This document shows, piece after piece, positions 27,646 to 37,346 of a stretch of 64,000 bases of DNA. The DNA comes from Janthinobacterium sp. TB1-E2. GTDB taxonomy: Bacteria; Pseudomonadota; Gammaproteobacteria; Burkholderiales; Burkholderiaceae_D. The notes beneath the pieces were generated by a model that was given only the letters and a program-made list of their open reading frames with translations, ran no database searches and was not told the DNA's origin. The first letter of the stretch is position 1; each line of letters begins with the position of its first letter. The position numbers were made by a program, and so were the translations under genes. Location of the stretch: positions 5,890,001 through 5,954,000 of the forward strand of contig NZ_CP142523.1 of NCBI RefSeq assembly GCF_036885605.1, read 5' to 3'.

Positions 27646-28146
27646 ATGCTTTACCTGCTTGCCATCGTGATCGTCATCGCCCTGCTGTACTACGTCTTCA
27701 GTGGCCGCACGCCCGTCAAACCGCTGCACAAGCCGCTCGTCTCGGTGCGCCAGTACGTGCCGGCGATTCCTCCCGGCACCCCCGCGCACCACTGGAGCGA
27801 TGAGGGCCGCTTTGCGTCGGAAGTGGAAAACGAGTCGATGTACCAGCCCGCCATCGCCAAGCTGGCCGGCGAGCACGGTCCCGGCAATGCGGAAGAAAAA
27901 TGCCTGGCCCTGCTCGTCTGCGACGATGCCAATCCTTTCCAGGACAAGGCCATCGCCGTCTTCATCGATGGCCTGCTGGTCGGCTACCTGTCGCACAACG
28001 ACGCCCTGCGCCTGCGCCGCAACCTCGGTCGCATGGACCTGGTGGGCCAGCTGACCTCGTGCGACGCCGTCATCCGTGGCGGCGGCCTGTGGAATGGCAA
28101 GCGCCTGTCGTACGCCGTGTGGCTCGATCTGCAGCCCTACAATTAA
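27646..28146 (+). CDS. membrane-anchored HIRAN-like domain protein
   Basis: 166 residues. One N-terminal membrane helix (residues about 2-18, very hydrophobic) and a soluble domain from about 60 with ENESMYQPAIAKLAG, DANPFQDKAIAVFIDG, VGYLSHNDALRLRRNL and a final strand VWLDLQPY. This order resembles HIRAN-type domains, which bind DNA ends in helicases; here it is tethered to the membrane. Good ribosome site (AGAGAGATACC). Function unknown. Follows the M56-like gene by 64 bp on the same strand. Confidence 0.8.
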   Translation: MLYLLAIVIVIALLYYVFSGRTPVKPLHKPLVSVRQYVPAIPPGTPAHHWSDEGRFASEVENESMYQPAIAKLAGEHGPGNAEEKCLALLVCDDANPFQDKAIAVFIDGLLVGYLSHNDALRLRRNLGRMDLVGQLTSCDAVIRGGGLWNGKRLSYAVWLDLQPYN

Positions 28147-28946
28147 GCTATCGCGCGCGCCAGCCTGACGGCGCGCGTGGCGATAAAGCTGGGCAGGTAT
28201 TTTTCAATTTCAAAGCGCGGGTGGGGATGCATTTCCTCGTGGTAGCCTGCCAGCACGAACCCCGCCGCCAGCTGGCCGCCGATCTGGCTGTCCAGGCCGT
28301 GGCCGAAGATCAGCGCCTCGCCCCTGTCCATGCGCGCCGCCAGCGCATCGGCGGGCATATCCTCCACATCCGAATACGGCAGCACAAAACGGGGACGTAT
28401 CAATCCCTGCTTTGCCCATTGCGGATCGCGGTCGCCGATGAACACGGCCGGATTGAAGAAACTGCTCAGCAGCACGCCGCCGTCCGCCAGCACGCGCGCG
28501 CATTCGCGCCACACGGGAGCAATGTCGGGCACGTACTGGTTCGACACGGGGTGCACGATGAGGTCGAAACTGGCGTCGGCAAAGCGGCGCAGGTCGCGCA
28601 TGTCTCCCTGTACGGTGGCCAGGTGCAAGCCGTCGCGTTCACCCACCATGCGGTCTTTCGCCAGTTGCTGCTCAGATAAATCGAAGACGGTCACGTGTGC
28701 GCCGGCCGCGGCCAACACGGGCGCCTGCTGCCCGCCGGCACCGGCCAGGCACAGGATACGCTTGCCTTGCACATCGCCAAGCCAGCCGGCCGGCAAGGAG
28801 CCGGGCGTCAAATGGATTTGCCACTGCCCGGCGCGCGCCGCGGCGATGGTGGCGCTGTCGACAGGCTGCGACCATGGGCTGTTCTGTACAGCCTGGGCAT
28901 CCCAGGCTTGCTGATTATGCCGCAAGAAGTTGTCACTTGAAGGCAT
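28143..28946 (-). CDS. class I SAM-dependent methyltransferase
   Basis: 267 residues. SAM-binding motif I ILCLAGAGGQQAPVL (near residue 65), acidic end of beta-2 VTVFDLSEQQL, motif II GDMRDLRRFADASFDLIV. Close to methyltransferases of the UbiE/COQ5-like Methyltransf_11 group; substrate not assigned. ATG 28946 is preferred because AAGGA lies 5 bases upstream. Convergent with the previous gene, overlapping its end by 4 bases. Confidence 0.9.
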   Translation of the reverse strand: MPSSDNFLRHNQQAWDAQAVQNSPWSQPVDSATIAAARAGQWQIHLTPGSLPAGWLGDVQGKRILCLAGAGGQQAPVLAAAGAHVTVFDLSEQQLAKDRMVGERDGLHLATVQGDMRDLRRFADASFDLIVHPVSNQYVPDIAPVWRECARVLADGGVLLSSFFNPAVFIGDRDPQWAKQGLIRPRFVLPYSDVEDMPADALAARMDRGEALIFGHGLDSQIGGQLAAGFVLAGYHEEMHPHPRFEIEKYLPSFIATRAVRLARAIA

Positions 28947-29241
28947 CGTCATCCTTTCAGAAAAAACAGGACGCGAATGTAGCATGACACCAGGCAAGGC
29001 GTCGCACCTTGTAAAAAAACCACACAATTCTTGATGGCAACTTCCTCGCCGGCATCGCCATTCCACGGGCACGACAAGTCCGCGACCCACCTATCCCGCT
29101 CGGGAATAGCTTGCACGACAGGGAAAATAATTACAATTAAGATATTTGTTTCCTGAAATCTGGTAAGGTAATTCGCATCGATCACCCGCAGTGGCGGCAG
29201 GCGCCCACGCCAGCGCCAAACGCGTCACCTGTTTGCCTACG
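28947..29241. other. intergenic region between divergent genes
   Basis: About 295 bp holding the promoters of the methyltransferase (-) and the MHYT kinase (+). A/T-rich around 29120-29160. No clear operator seen. A GTG at 29191 could extend the kinase by 17 residues. Confidence 0.4.
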
Positions 29242-32200
29242 ATGATACCTGCCAGCGTCCAGCATCTGTTCCACCTTCCCGCCGACCCGGCCCAGCTGCA
29301 CCACGGCCAACATGCGCCTGGCCTCGTGCTGCTGTCGCTCGTGATCGCCATTTTCACGTCGTGGATGGCTTTCCAGATGACGGCGTACAGCCGCGCGCAG
29401 GCGAGCATCAGCCGCCGCTTGCACTTGCTGTGCCTGCTGGCCGGCAGCCTGGCGCTGGGCTGCGGCGTGTGGGCCATGCATTTCATCGGCATGCTGGCCT
29501 TCGAGCTGGGCACCAGCATTGCCTACGATCCGGGCCTGACCTTGCTGTCCATCGTGCCCAGCGTGGCGGCCTCGTTCGTGGCCCTGGCCACCATCAGCCG
29601 GCGCGCCGTCACGGCGCCGCTGCTGCTGCGCAGCGGCTTGCTGGTGGGCTTGGGCATCGGCGCCATGCATTACACGGGCATGCAGGCCATGCGTGTGGGC
29701 CTGTCGCTGCGCTACGATCCGCTGCTGTTCGCGCTGTCGCTCGTCGTTGCCGTGGCGCTGGCCACCCTGGCCCTGTGGATACGTTTCGGCTTGCGCGGCT
29801 GGAGCAGCCGCGTGCCCTCGTCGCAGCGCACGCTGATCAGCGCCTGCGTCATGGGTTGCGCGATTACCGGGATGCATTACATGGGCATGCAGGCGGCGCG
29901 CTTCGTGGGTACGATCCCCCCGGGCAATGATGCCGATGCCAACCGGCCCATGCTGGTGATCAGCGTGACCCTGCTGACCATTGCCCTGACGATCCTGGTC
30001 GCCTCGGCCGTAGGCATCTTGCGCTACCGCGAACTGTTTCGTCACCTGAACCAGAGCGAACACTGGACCCGTTCGCTGCTGACGAGCACAGTCGACGGCG
30101 TCATCACGATCGACCGGCACGGCAGCATTATCGACTTCAACGGCGCGGCCGAGCGCATCCTCGGCTGGCGGTCGGCGGAAATTGTCGGCCGCCATGTCAG
30201 TGTGCTGGTCAGCGACGTGCGCCAGTCGGAACAGCACGGCCTGCTGCATTACCTGCGCACGGGCGAGGCTGGCGCTTTCCAGTCCAGCGAGGAAATCGTC
30301 TACCTGCGCAAGGATGGCGTGCCGGTCGCCGTGCAGCGTTCGGTGGCCAGCGCGCGTCTGGCCGACCAGGATTTATATGTGCTGTTCATTACGGACATCA
30401 GCGAACGGCGCGCCATGCTGGCCGCCCTGCGCGAAAGCGAGCAACAGCTGCGCTCGCTGATCGGCAATATTCCGGGCATCGCCTTTCGCTGCACCACGGC
30501 GGAAAACCAGCCCATGCTGTTCATCAGCGATGGCGTGGAAGCCGTCACCGGCTATCCGCCCGCCGACTTTCTCGGCGCCGCACCGCGCCGCAGCATCACG
30601 GGCCTGATCGCCAGCGAAGAGCGCGCCTACGTCGTCGACGTCTTCAACCGCAGCGTGGCCAGCGGCGAGCCCTACCTGCTGGAATACCGGCTGCTGCATG
30701 CCGACGGCACGGCGCGCTGGCTGTGGGAGCGTGGCACCGTCGTGCACGATGCGGCGGGCGCCGTACGCTGGGTCGACGGCGTCATCCTCGATATCAGCGA
30801 ACGGCGGCAGATGGAGGAAGACTTGCGCAAGGCCAAGGAAAAAGCGGAGCTGGCGGCCGCCACGCGGGCCAGCTTTGTCGCCAACATGAGCCATGAAATC
30901 CGCACGCCGATGAACTCCATCCTCGGCTTCACCGATGTGCTGCTCGACTCGCCGCTGGCGCCGGAGCAGCGGCGCCACCTCAACACCGTGCGCCAGTCCG
31001 GCCGCTCGCTGTTGCGCCTGCTCAACGAAGTGCTCGATACGGCCAAGCTGGACAAGGGCGCCGTGGCGCTGGAAATGCGCGACTACAGCCTGCTGGCGCT
31101 GGTCGATGAACTGGCGTCCACGTATGGCATCCATGCGCGCAACAAGGGTTTGCGCATGGAGGTGCAGTACGACCCGCAACTGCCGGCCGTGTTGCATGGC
31201 GACGAATTGCGCATGCGGCAAGTGCTGGGCAACCTGCTCGACAACGCCATCAAGTTCACGCCCAGCGGCGCTGTCAGCCTGACGGCGCGCCGCGACGACG
31301 GCCAGCTGCACCTGCTGGTGCGGGACAGCGGCATCGGCATCCCCGCGGAACGGCGCGACGCCATTTTTGATCCGTTCGTGCAGGCGGACGCTTCGACCAC
31401 GCGGCGCTTTGGCGGCACGGGCCTGGGCACCACCATCAGCAGGCAGTTGGTGACCCTGATGCAGGGGCGCATCTGGGCCGACGCCAGCGTGCCGCACGGC
31501 AGCGTATTCCACGTCATGCTGCCCTTGCTGCCGGCACGCCAGGCGGCGCTGCCCGCCAGCGAACGCCGCAGCGTGCGCCTGCCGCCCCTGCGCGTGCTGG
31601 CCGCCGACGACGTGCCGCAAAATCTGGAACTGCTGAGCCTGCTGCTGGGCAAACGCGGCCACACGGTGATCACGGCAGGCGATGGCGTGGAAGCCTTGCA
31701 GCTGACGCAGCAGGACGACTTCGACATTCTGCTGCTGGACTTGCAAATGCCGCGCATGGATGGCCTGGCCGCCACGCAAGCCATCCGCGCCGCCGCCCTG
31801 CGCGATGGCCGCCCGCGCGTGCCCGTGATCGCCATGACGGCCAGCGTGCTCGATGCGCACCGCAAGGCGGCGCGGGCGGCCGGCATGGACGGTTTCGCCA
31901 CCAAGCCCGTCGAATGGCAAGCGCTGTCGCAAGAAATCGCCCGCGTGCTGGGCCTGGCGGCGGAGCCGGCCGATGACAGCCCCGCGCCCGCTGGAGGAAG
32001 AGTGCTGCACCATGCGGGCGCCCTGCAGCGCTGGGCCGGCAACGACAGCGCCTACCGCGCGGCGCTGGCCCGTTTCGGACACGAGCATCCGCGCGTGCCG
32101 CCTGCCCTGCTGGCCGCCATCGAAGCACGCGACCACGCGGCGCTCCTGCCGCAAAGTCACCGGCTGCGCGGCGCGGCGGCCAACCTCGGCCTGGAACAGC

Positions 32201-32589
32201 TGGCCGCCAGCCTGGCGGCCCTGGAACAAGCGTGCGCCAGTCCCGCCCTCGCCACGGCGCCGCAGCTCGATGAGACGCTGGGCAAGCTGCTGACGCAATG
32301 GCCGGCGGCCCTGGCCGCCATCGCCCGGCTGGCACCGCCTGCATTGCCGGCGGCAACGACGACGAGCGCCATCGACGCGCCCGCCGCCCGGCAAGCGGCC
32401 AGCGCCCTGCTGCAGGCCTTGCAGCGCGGCGAACTCGATGACGCGGCGCAAGCCCAATTGCAGCACGCCATGGGCGCGCAAGCGGATGCGCTGGCGCCGC
32501 TGCTGCACGCCATCGACGACTTTGATTTTCCCCTGGCACAGTCGCTCCTGCACGGCCTGCTGCCCACCTTCGCCCCGGAGTCCCCATGA
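29242..32589 (+). CDS. MHYT-PAS hybrid histidine kinase with receiver and HPt
   Basis: 1115 residues. Seven-helix MHYT sensor at the N-terminus with three signature repeats (MHFIGML near 78, MHYTGMQ near 142, MHYMGMQ near 210), which may bind copper and sense oxygen, CO or NO. Then two PAS domains (about 273-386 and 396-520), H-box NMSHEIRTPMNS near 549, ATPase (NLLDNAIKF near 664, GGTGLGTTI near 724), receiver (Asp in LLDLQMPRMDG near 832) and HPt (SHRLRGAAANLG near 972). Overlaps the next gene by ATGA, so the HD-GYP regulator is its probable partner. Confidence 0.93.
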   Translation: MIPASVQHLFHLPADPAQLHHGQHAPGLVLLSLVIAIFTSWMAFQMTAYSRAQASISRRLHLLCLLAGSLALGCGVWAMHFIGMLAFELGTSIAYDPGLTLLSIVPSVAASFVALATISRRAVTAPLLLRSGLLVGLGIGAMHYTGMQAMRVGLSLRYDPLLFALSLVVAVALATLALWIRFGLRGWSSRVPSSQRTLISACVMGCAITGMHYMGMQAARFVGTIPPGNDADANRPMLVISVTLLTIALTILVASAVGILRYRELFRHLNQSEHWTRSLLTSTVDGVITIDRHGSIIDFNGAAERILGWRSAEIVGRHVSVLVSDVRQSEQHGLLHYLRTGEAGAFQSSEEIVYLRKDGVPVAVQRSVASARLADQDLYVLFITDISERRAMLAALRESEQQLRSLIGNIPGIAFRCTTAENQPMLFISDGVEAVTGYPPADFLGAAPRRSITGLIASEERAYVVDVFNRSVASGEPYLLEYRLLHADGTARWLWERGTVVHDAAGAVRWVDGVILDISERRQMEEDLRKAKEKAELAAATRASFVANMSHEIRTPMNSILGFTDVLLDSPLAPEQRRHLNTVRQSGRSLLRLLNEVLDTAKLDKGAVALEMRDYSLLALVDELASTYGIHARNKGLRMEVQYDPQLPAVLHGDELRMRQVLGNLLDNAIKFTPSGAVSLTARRDDGQLHLLVRDSGIGIPAERRDAIFDPFVQADASTTRRFGGTGLGTTISRQLVTLMQGRIWADASVPHGSVFHVMLPLLPARQAALPASERRSVRLPPLRVLAADDVPQNLELLSLLLGKRGHTVITAGDGVEALQLTQQDDFDILLLDLQMPRMDGLAATQAIRAAALRDGRPRVPVIAMTASVLDAHRKAARAAGMDGFATKPVEWQALSQEIARVLGLAAEPADDSPAPAGGRVLHHAGALQRWAGNDSAYRAALARFGHEHPRVPPALLAAIEARDHAALLPQSHRLRGAAANLGLEQLAASLAALEQACASPALATAPQLDETLGKLLTQWPAALAAIARLAPPALPAATTTSAIDAPAARQAASALLQALQRGELDDAAQAQLQHAMGAQADALAPLLHAIDDFDFPLAQSLLHGLLPTFAPESP

Positions 32590-33599
32590 ATGCACAAGCC
32601 AGGCCCGTGATTCTCGTCGTCGACGATGAAGCGGCCAATTTGCAATTGCTGCGCCAGATCTTGCAGAACGACTACGCGCTGCTGTTCGCCAAGGATGGCG
32701 CGCGGGCCCTGGAACTGGCGCAGCAGGAACGCCCGGCCCTGATCCTGCTCGACGTGATGATGCCGGGCATGAGCGGCCACGACACCTGCCGCCAGCTGAA
32801 AGCGGCGCCGCTGACGGCCGCCATCCCCGTCATTTTCGTCACCGCCCTGAACGACATGCGCGATGAACTGAGCGGTTTTGAAGCGGGCGCCGTCGATTAC
32901 ATCACCAAGCCGCTCAGCCCCGCCATCGTGCGGGCCCGTGTGCGCACGCATCTGTCGCTGGTGCGCATCGACGAACTGAAGGAAACGCGGCTGCAGATTG
33001 TCCAGCGCCTGGGCCTGGCGGCCGAGTACAAGGACAATGAAACGGGCTTGCACGTGATCCGCATGAGCCATTACGCGCGCCTGCTGGGCGTGGCCGCCGG
33101 CATGGACGAAGCTGCCGCGGACGACCTGCTGCACGCGGCGCCCATGCACGACGTGGGCAAGATCGGCATTCCCGACCGCATCCTGCAAAAGCCGGGCAAG
33201 CTCGACGCGGACGAATGGGCCGTCATGCAGACGCACGCGCGCATCGGCGCCGACATCATCGGCGAACATGCCGCAGGCGGCATGCTGGCGCTGGCGCGCG
33301 AAATCGCCCTGTCGCACCATGAAAAATGGGATGGCAGCGGCTACCCGAACGGCTTGGCGGGCGAGGCGATCCCGCTGGCGGGACGCATCATCGCCGTGGC
33401 CGACGTCTTCGACGCACTGACCTCGGTGCGCCCGTACAAGCGCGCGTGGTCGGTGACGGACGCCGTGGGCTATTTACAAGCGCAACAAGGCAGCCATTTC
33501 GATGCGCGGCTGGTCGAGCTGTTTGTCAAGGAACTGCCCGCCATCGACGCCATCCGGCTGCGCTGGGCAGAGAAAGAGGAAAGCCATGCGGCCGCTTGA
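32586..33599 (+). CDS. response regulator with HD-GYP domain (c-di-GMP phosphodiesterase)
   Basis: 337 residues, RpfG type. Receiver domain (residues 8-120; DD pair VVDDEAANL, phospho-Asp in LLDVMMPG near 56, Lys in ITKPL) followed by HD-GYP: HDVGKIGIPDRIL, HARIGADI, SHHEKWDGSGYP, VADVFDALTS. All metal-binding residues appear intact, so it should hydrolyse c-di-GMP. Start codon overlaps the upstream kinase stop (ATGA), indicating coupled synthesis and a shared pathway. Confidence 0.95.
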   Translation: MNAQARPVILVVDDEAANLQLLRQILQNDYALLFAKDGARALELAQQERPALILLDVMMPGMSGHDTCRQLKAAPLTAAIPVIFVTALNDMRDELSGFEAGAVDYITKPLSPAIVRARVRTHLSLVRIDELKETRLQIVQRLGLAAEYKDNETGLHVIRMSHYARLLGVAAGMDEAAADDLLHAAPMHDVGKIGIPDRILQKPGKLDADEWAVMQTHARIGADIIGEHAAGGMLALAREIALSHHEKWDGSGYPNGLAGEAIPLAGRIIAVADVFDALTSVRPYKRAWSVTDAVGYLQAQQGSHFDARLVELFVKELPAIDAIRLRWAEKEESHAAA

Positions 33600-33795
33600 A
33601 AAGTGAACTCCCGCCACGGCCAGCGTTGTTGCGTCACACAAAACAGTGCCGGACAGATGGCGCCGGCGCCGATGCAGACCACTGGAAGGGCAAGGAGCTC
33701 GATGCCATTATGGCCGGCAGCGGGCCAAGCATTTTGATGCACATCAAATAACTTGCACTTTCCTCGCGATGGCCTTGCCGATGGCGCACTGACGT

Positions 33796-33833
33796 AAAAA
33801 GCCGCGCCACCCTCGCGGATGACGCGGCTTTTA
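33796..33833. terminator. bidirectional terminator between convergent genes
   Basis: AAAAGCCGCG / CGCGGCTTTT stem with a 16-base loop; T-runs on both strands. Lies between the HD-GYP gene and maeB. The remainder of 33600-33795 shows no gene. Confidence 0.85.
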
Positions 33834-33849
33834 ACTGACAGCGACAGCC

Positions 33850-36168
33850 TTAGACTTTGCGCTGGGCGACGGCGTCAACAACACACAGCGCCGTCATGTT
33901 GACGATGCGGCGCACGGTGGCCGATGGCGTCAAGATGTGCACGGGCTTGGCGCAGCCGAGCAGGATCGGGCCCACGGCGATGCCGTTGCCGGCGGCCGTT
34001 TTCACCAGGTTGTAGGCGATGTTGGCCGACTCGATGTTCGGCATGACGAGCAGGTTGGCGTCGTTCTTCAGTGCCGAATTGGGCATCAGTTTTTGACGCA
34101 GCTTGCTGTCGAGGGCCGTATCGCCGTGCATTTCGCCGTCGATTTCCAGGTCCGGCGCGCGTTCCTTGACGATGGCCAGGGCGGCGCGCATCTTTTGCGC
34201 CGAGGCGCTGTCGCTGGAACCGAAGTTCGAGTGCGACAGCAGGGCCGCGCGCGGCGAAAGGCCGAAACGGGTCATCTCTTCGGCGGCCATGATGGTGATC
34301 TCGGCCAGCTGCTCGGCGTCCGGGTTTTCATTGACGTGCGTGTCGACCATCACCAGCTGGCGCTCCGGCATGATCAGGACATTCATGGCGGCGTAGACAT
34401 TGCTGCCGGCGCGCTTGCCCAGCACTTGGTCGATGTATTTCAGGTGCAGCTGGGTGGTGCCGAAGGTGCCGCAGATCATGCCGTCGGCGTCGCCCTTGTG
34501 GATCATCATCGAACCGATCAGGGTGTGGCGACGGCGCATTTCCAGCTTCGCGTATTCCTCGGTGACGCCCTTGCGGCTCGTCATCGCGTAATACGTGTTC
34601 CAGTAATCGCGATAGCGCTCGTCGAAGTCCGGGTTGATGACGTCGAAGTCGACGCCTTGCTTGAGGCGCAGGCCGAACTTCTGGATGCGCGCTTCGAGCA
34701 CCGGTGGACGGCCGACCAGGATAGGACGCGCCAGTTTTTCATCGACCACCACTTGCACGGCGCGCAGCACGCGCTCTTCTTCGCCTTCGGCGTAGACGAT
34801 GCGTTTGAGTTCGGCCGGCGTGGATTTGGCCATCAGGAACAGCGGCTTCATGAAGGTGCCGCTGCGGTAGACGAATTGCTGCAGACTGTCCGCGTACGCT
34901 TGCAAGTCCTTGATCGGACGCGTGGCGACGCCGGAATCCTCGGCCGCCTTGGCCACCGCTGGCGCGATCTTGATCAGCAGACGCGGATCGAACGGCATCG
35001 GGATCAGGTATTCAGGACCGAACGACAGGTTGCTGATGCCATACGTGGTGGCCACGATGTCGGACTGCTCGGCATGCGCCAGATCGGCGATCGCGTGCAC
35101 GACGGCGATTTCCATTTCGCGCGTGATCGTCGTCGCGCCGCAATCGAGGGCGCCGCGGAAGATGTACGGGAAGCACAGCACGTTGTTGACCTGGTTCGGA
35201 TAGTCCGAACGGCCCGTGGCGATGATGGCGTCGCTGCGCACGGCCTTGACTTCTTCCGGCAAGATTTCCGGATTCGGGTTGGCCAGCGCCAGGATCAGCG
35301 GGTTCGGCGCCATCTTGCGCACCATGTCTTGCTTCAGCACGCCGCCGGCGGAGACGCCGAGGAAAATGTCGGCGTCCGGGATGATCTCGGCCAGGGTGCG
35401 CAGCGGCGTGTCTTGCGCGAAGCGTTCCTTGTCCGGGTCCATCAGTTCCGTGCGGCCCTTGTAGACGACGCCGGCCAGGTCGGTGACGTAGATGTTTTTG
35501 AGCGGGAAGCCCAGGTCGACGATCAGGTCCAGGCAGGCCAGCGCCGCGGCGCCCGCGCCCGAGACGACCAGTTTGCAGTCCTCGATTTTCTTGCCGACGG
35601 CTTTCAGGCCGTTCAGGATGGCCGCGCCGACGATGATGGCGGTGCCGTGCTGGTCATCATGGAAGACGGGAATCTTCATGCGGTCGCGCAGCTGGCGCTC
35701 GATGTAGAAGCACTCGGGCGCCTTGATGTCTTCCAGGTTCACGCCGCCGAAGGTCGGTTCCAGCGAAGCGATGATGTCGACCAGTTTATCGGGATCCATC
35801 TCGTTGATCTCGATGTCGAAGACGTCGATGCCGGCGAATTTCTTGAACAGCACGCCCTTGCCTTCCATCACAGGCTTGGCGGCCAGCGGGCCGATATTAC
35901 CCAGTCCCAGCACGGCCGTGCCGTTGGTGATGACGGCCACCAGGTTGCCGCGCGCCGTGTATTTATAGGCATTCGCCGGATCGATGACGATTTCTTCGCA
36001 CGGTGCCGCCACGCCTGGCGAGTAGGCCAGTGCCAGGTCGCGCTGGTTGGTCAGTTGTTTGGTCGGCGTCACGCTGATTTTGCCGGGGCGCGGGCACTCG
36101 TGATACTCGAGTGCGGCCAAGCGCAATTGTTGACGCAATTCTTCTTTTTTATCAGATGACGAATCCAT
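33850..36168 (-). CDS. maeB: NADP-dependent malic enzyme with phosphotransacetylase-like C-terminal domain
   Basis: 772 residues. Oxidative decarboxylation of malate to pyruvate, making NADPH. Residues 1-430: malic enzyme ([51 protein letters not shown]). Residues 440-772: phosphate acetyl/butyryl-transferase-like domain ([21 protein letters not shown]), usually regulatory and binding acetyl-CoA. Typical MaeB length. GGAAGG precedes the ATG. The 200-bp upstream region contains GCTAGGT / ACCTAGC half-sites (36235-36288), a possible but weak regulatory dyad. Confidence 0.97.
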   Translation of the reverse strand: MDSSSDKKEELRQQLRLAALEYHECPRPGKISVTPTKQLTNQRDLALAYSPGVAAPCEEIVIDPANAYKYTARGNLVAVITNGTAVLGLGNIGPLAAKPVMEGKGVLFKKFAGIDVFDIEINEMDPDKLVDIIASLEPTFGGVNLEDIKAPECFYIERQLRDRMKIPVFHDDQHGTAIIVGAAILNGLKAVGKKIEDCKLVVSGAGAAALACLDLIVDLGFPLKNIYVTDLAGVVYKGRTELMDPDKERFAQDTPLRTLAEIIPDADIFLGVSAGGVLKQDMVRKMAPNPLILALANPNPEILPEEVKAVRSDAIIATGRSDYPNQVNNVLCFPYIFRGALDCGATTITREMEIAVVHAIADLAHAEQSDIVATTYGISNLSFGPEYLIPMPFDPRLLIKIAPAVAKAAEDSGVATRPIKDLQAYADSLQQFVYRSGTFMKPLFLMAKSTPAELKRIVYAEGEEERVLRAVQVVVDEKLARPILVGRPPVLEARIQKFGLRLKQGVDFDVINPDFDERYRDYWNTYYAMTSRKGVTEEYAKLEMRRRHTLIGSMMIHKGDADGMICGTFGTTQLHLKYIDQVLGKRAGSNVYAAMNVLIMPERQLVMVDTHVNENPDAEQLAEITIMAAEEMTRFGLSPRAALLSHSNFGSSDSASAQKMRAALAIVKERAPDLEIDGEMHGDTALDSKLRQKLMPNSALKNDANLLVMPNIESANIAYNLVKTAAGNGIAVGPILLGCAKPVHILTPSATVRRIVNMTALCVVDAVAQRKV

Positions 36169-36366
36169 GCTGTGCTGCCTTCCTGTTTGGTCGATCGGGT
36201 GTTCCGGATTTTATCAGACCGATTCTTTCAATTAGCTAGGTATTTTCCGCTAGCCACAGTCTGATATCACGAAAACGCATAACCTAGCATTGTAAGGCCG
36301 TCCGGCGGCACAAACGTCCTCAACAGGAAAAACTATCAAATTTTAGATTTCAATTAGTTTTTGTGA

Positions 36367-36720
36367 TCACTGACCGGGGACACGCCACAGCGGCAGCGCG
36401 GCGACGGCGCGCTCGATATCGTCCATCTCGTCGTCCCCAAGAGTGGTGTCGAATTGGGCGGACAAAATGCGGCGCATCAGCGCCAGGCGCGTCGTCGCCT
36501 GCTGCGCGTCGATGAAGCGCGTCGTCTCCGCGCAATACTGCGCGCGCCGCTCTGCATCGGCGCCGTCATCGTCGCCATCGGGATAGTAATGGCGGCCGAT
36601 GTTATTGAGCGACATTAACAAAAATTCGATCTCGCGCAGGATGCGCAGCGCATCCTCGCCGGACAGCACGATGCGGCGGTTGGCGGGCAGCAGCGATGGC
36701 GGCGCGGCTGGATTATTCAA
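36367..36720 (-). CDS. small hypothetical protein, partner of the SUKH-like gene
   Basis: 117 residues, acidic, soluble, no recognised domain. Mostly helical by composition, with EDALRILREIEFLLMSL and DDEMDDIERAVAAL patches. Its start overlaps the end of the upstream SUKH-like gene by 8 bases, so the two are co-translated and probably work together. Confidence 0.7.
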   Translation of the reverse strand: MNNPAAPPSLLPANRRIVLSGEDALRILREIEFLLMSLNNIGRHYYPDGDDDGADAERRAQYCAETTRFIDAQQATTRLALMRRILSAQFDTTLGDDEMDDIERAVAALPLWRVPGQ

Positions 36721-37306
36721 AATTTTCCTCGATCAGGAATGCGTAGTCGTCATCGATCAGCATTTGCAGATAAGCGTCGAAGCTGTCGGCGATGACCTGG
36801 TAGTTGTCGGGGTCATGCAGGAAGCGCACGACCTGCCCGACCTTGCCCGACGCCGCGGGCGTGAAATCGATATACAGCCGAGAGGAGCCGCCATTGTTCA
36901 TGCAATGCGAAAAGCACAGGCGCCGGCCTTGTCGGATACCGGCGTCGATGCGGGCGTCGACGATACCGGGATCTTCCTCCAGGTAATGGCCATAGATATC
37001 GGCGATGCTGCGCTGGTTCGCCTGCCCGTCCTGCAGGATCTGCTCGACGGAATTCAGGTAATACGGATACTCGAACACGTCCGAGCCCAGCATGTACACC
37101 AGCACCATGCCGCCCGCATATTCCTGATAATAGGTGCCGTTGTACTGGCCCAGCAAGCGCAGCAGGCTGTCCGGGCACAGCGGATATGTCTGGCGCAAGC
37201 TGGCCAGTTGCGCCGCGCTGGCGCCGCTGGCCAGCGCCAGCTCCGCCAGCGGCTCTGGTGGCAAGGCCTGGCGCAATCCTGCCAAATAGTGGTCGACGAT
37301 GTGCAT
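36713..37306 (-). CDS. SMI1/KNR4 (SUKH) family protein
   Basis: 197 residues. SUKH features: N-terminal helices ending in YPLCPDSLLRLLGQYNG (the P-x-x-L/Y-x-x-L helix), strand GMVLVYMLGSDVFEY, then LYIDFTP, GQVVRFLHDPDNYQVIADSFDAYLQML. SUKH proteins are mostly immunity proteins in toxin systems. No toxin gene is in the vicinity; the only partner is the small overlapping downstream gene. An orphan immunity or regulatory role is possible. Confidence 0.82.
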   Translation of the reverse strand: MHIVDHYLAGLRQALPPEPLAELALASGASAAQLASLRQTYPLCPDSLLRLLGQYNGTYYQEYAGGMVLVYMLGSDVFEYPYYLNSVEQILQDGQANQRSIADIYGHYLEEDPGIVDARIDAGIRQGRRLCFSHCMNNGGSSRLYIDFTPAASGKVGQVVRFLHDPDNYQVIADSFDAYLQMLIDDDYAFLIEENFE

Positions 37307-37346
37307 GGGCGAAATATATCAGCTGCCGGCACACGGCACGCGCACC

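Noticed and set aside
33937-36159. 740-codon + strand frame opposite maeB
   Set aside because: Shadow of the malic enzyme gene; composition is not protein-like.
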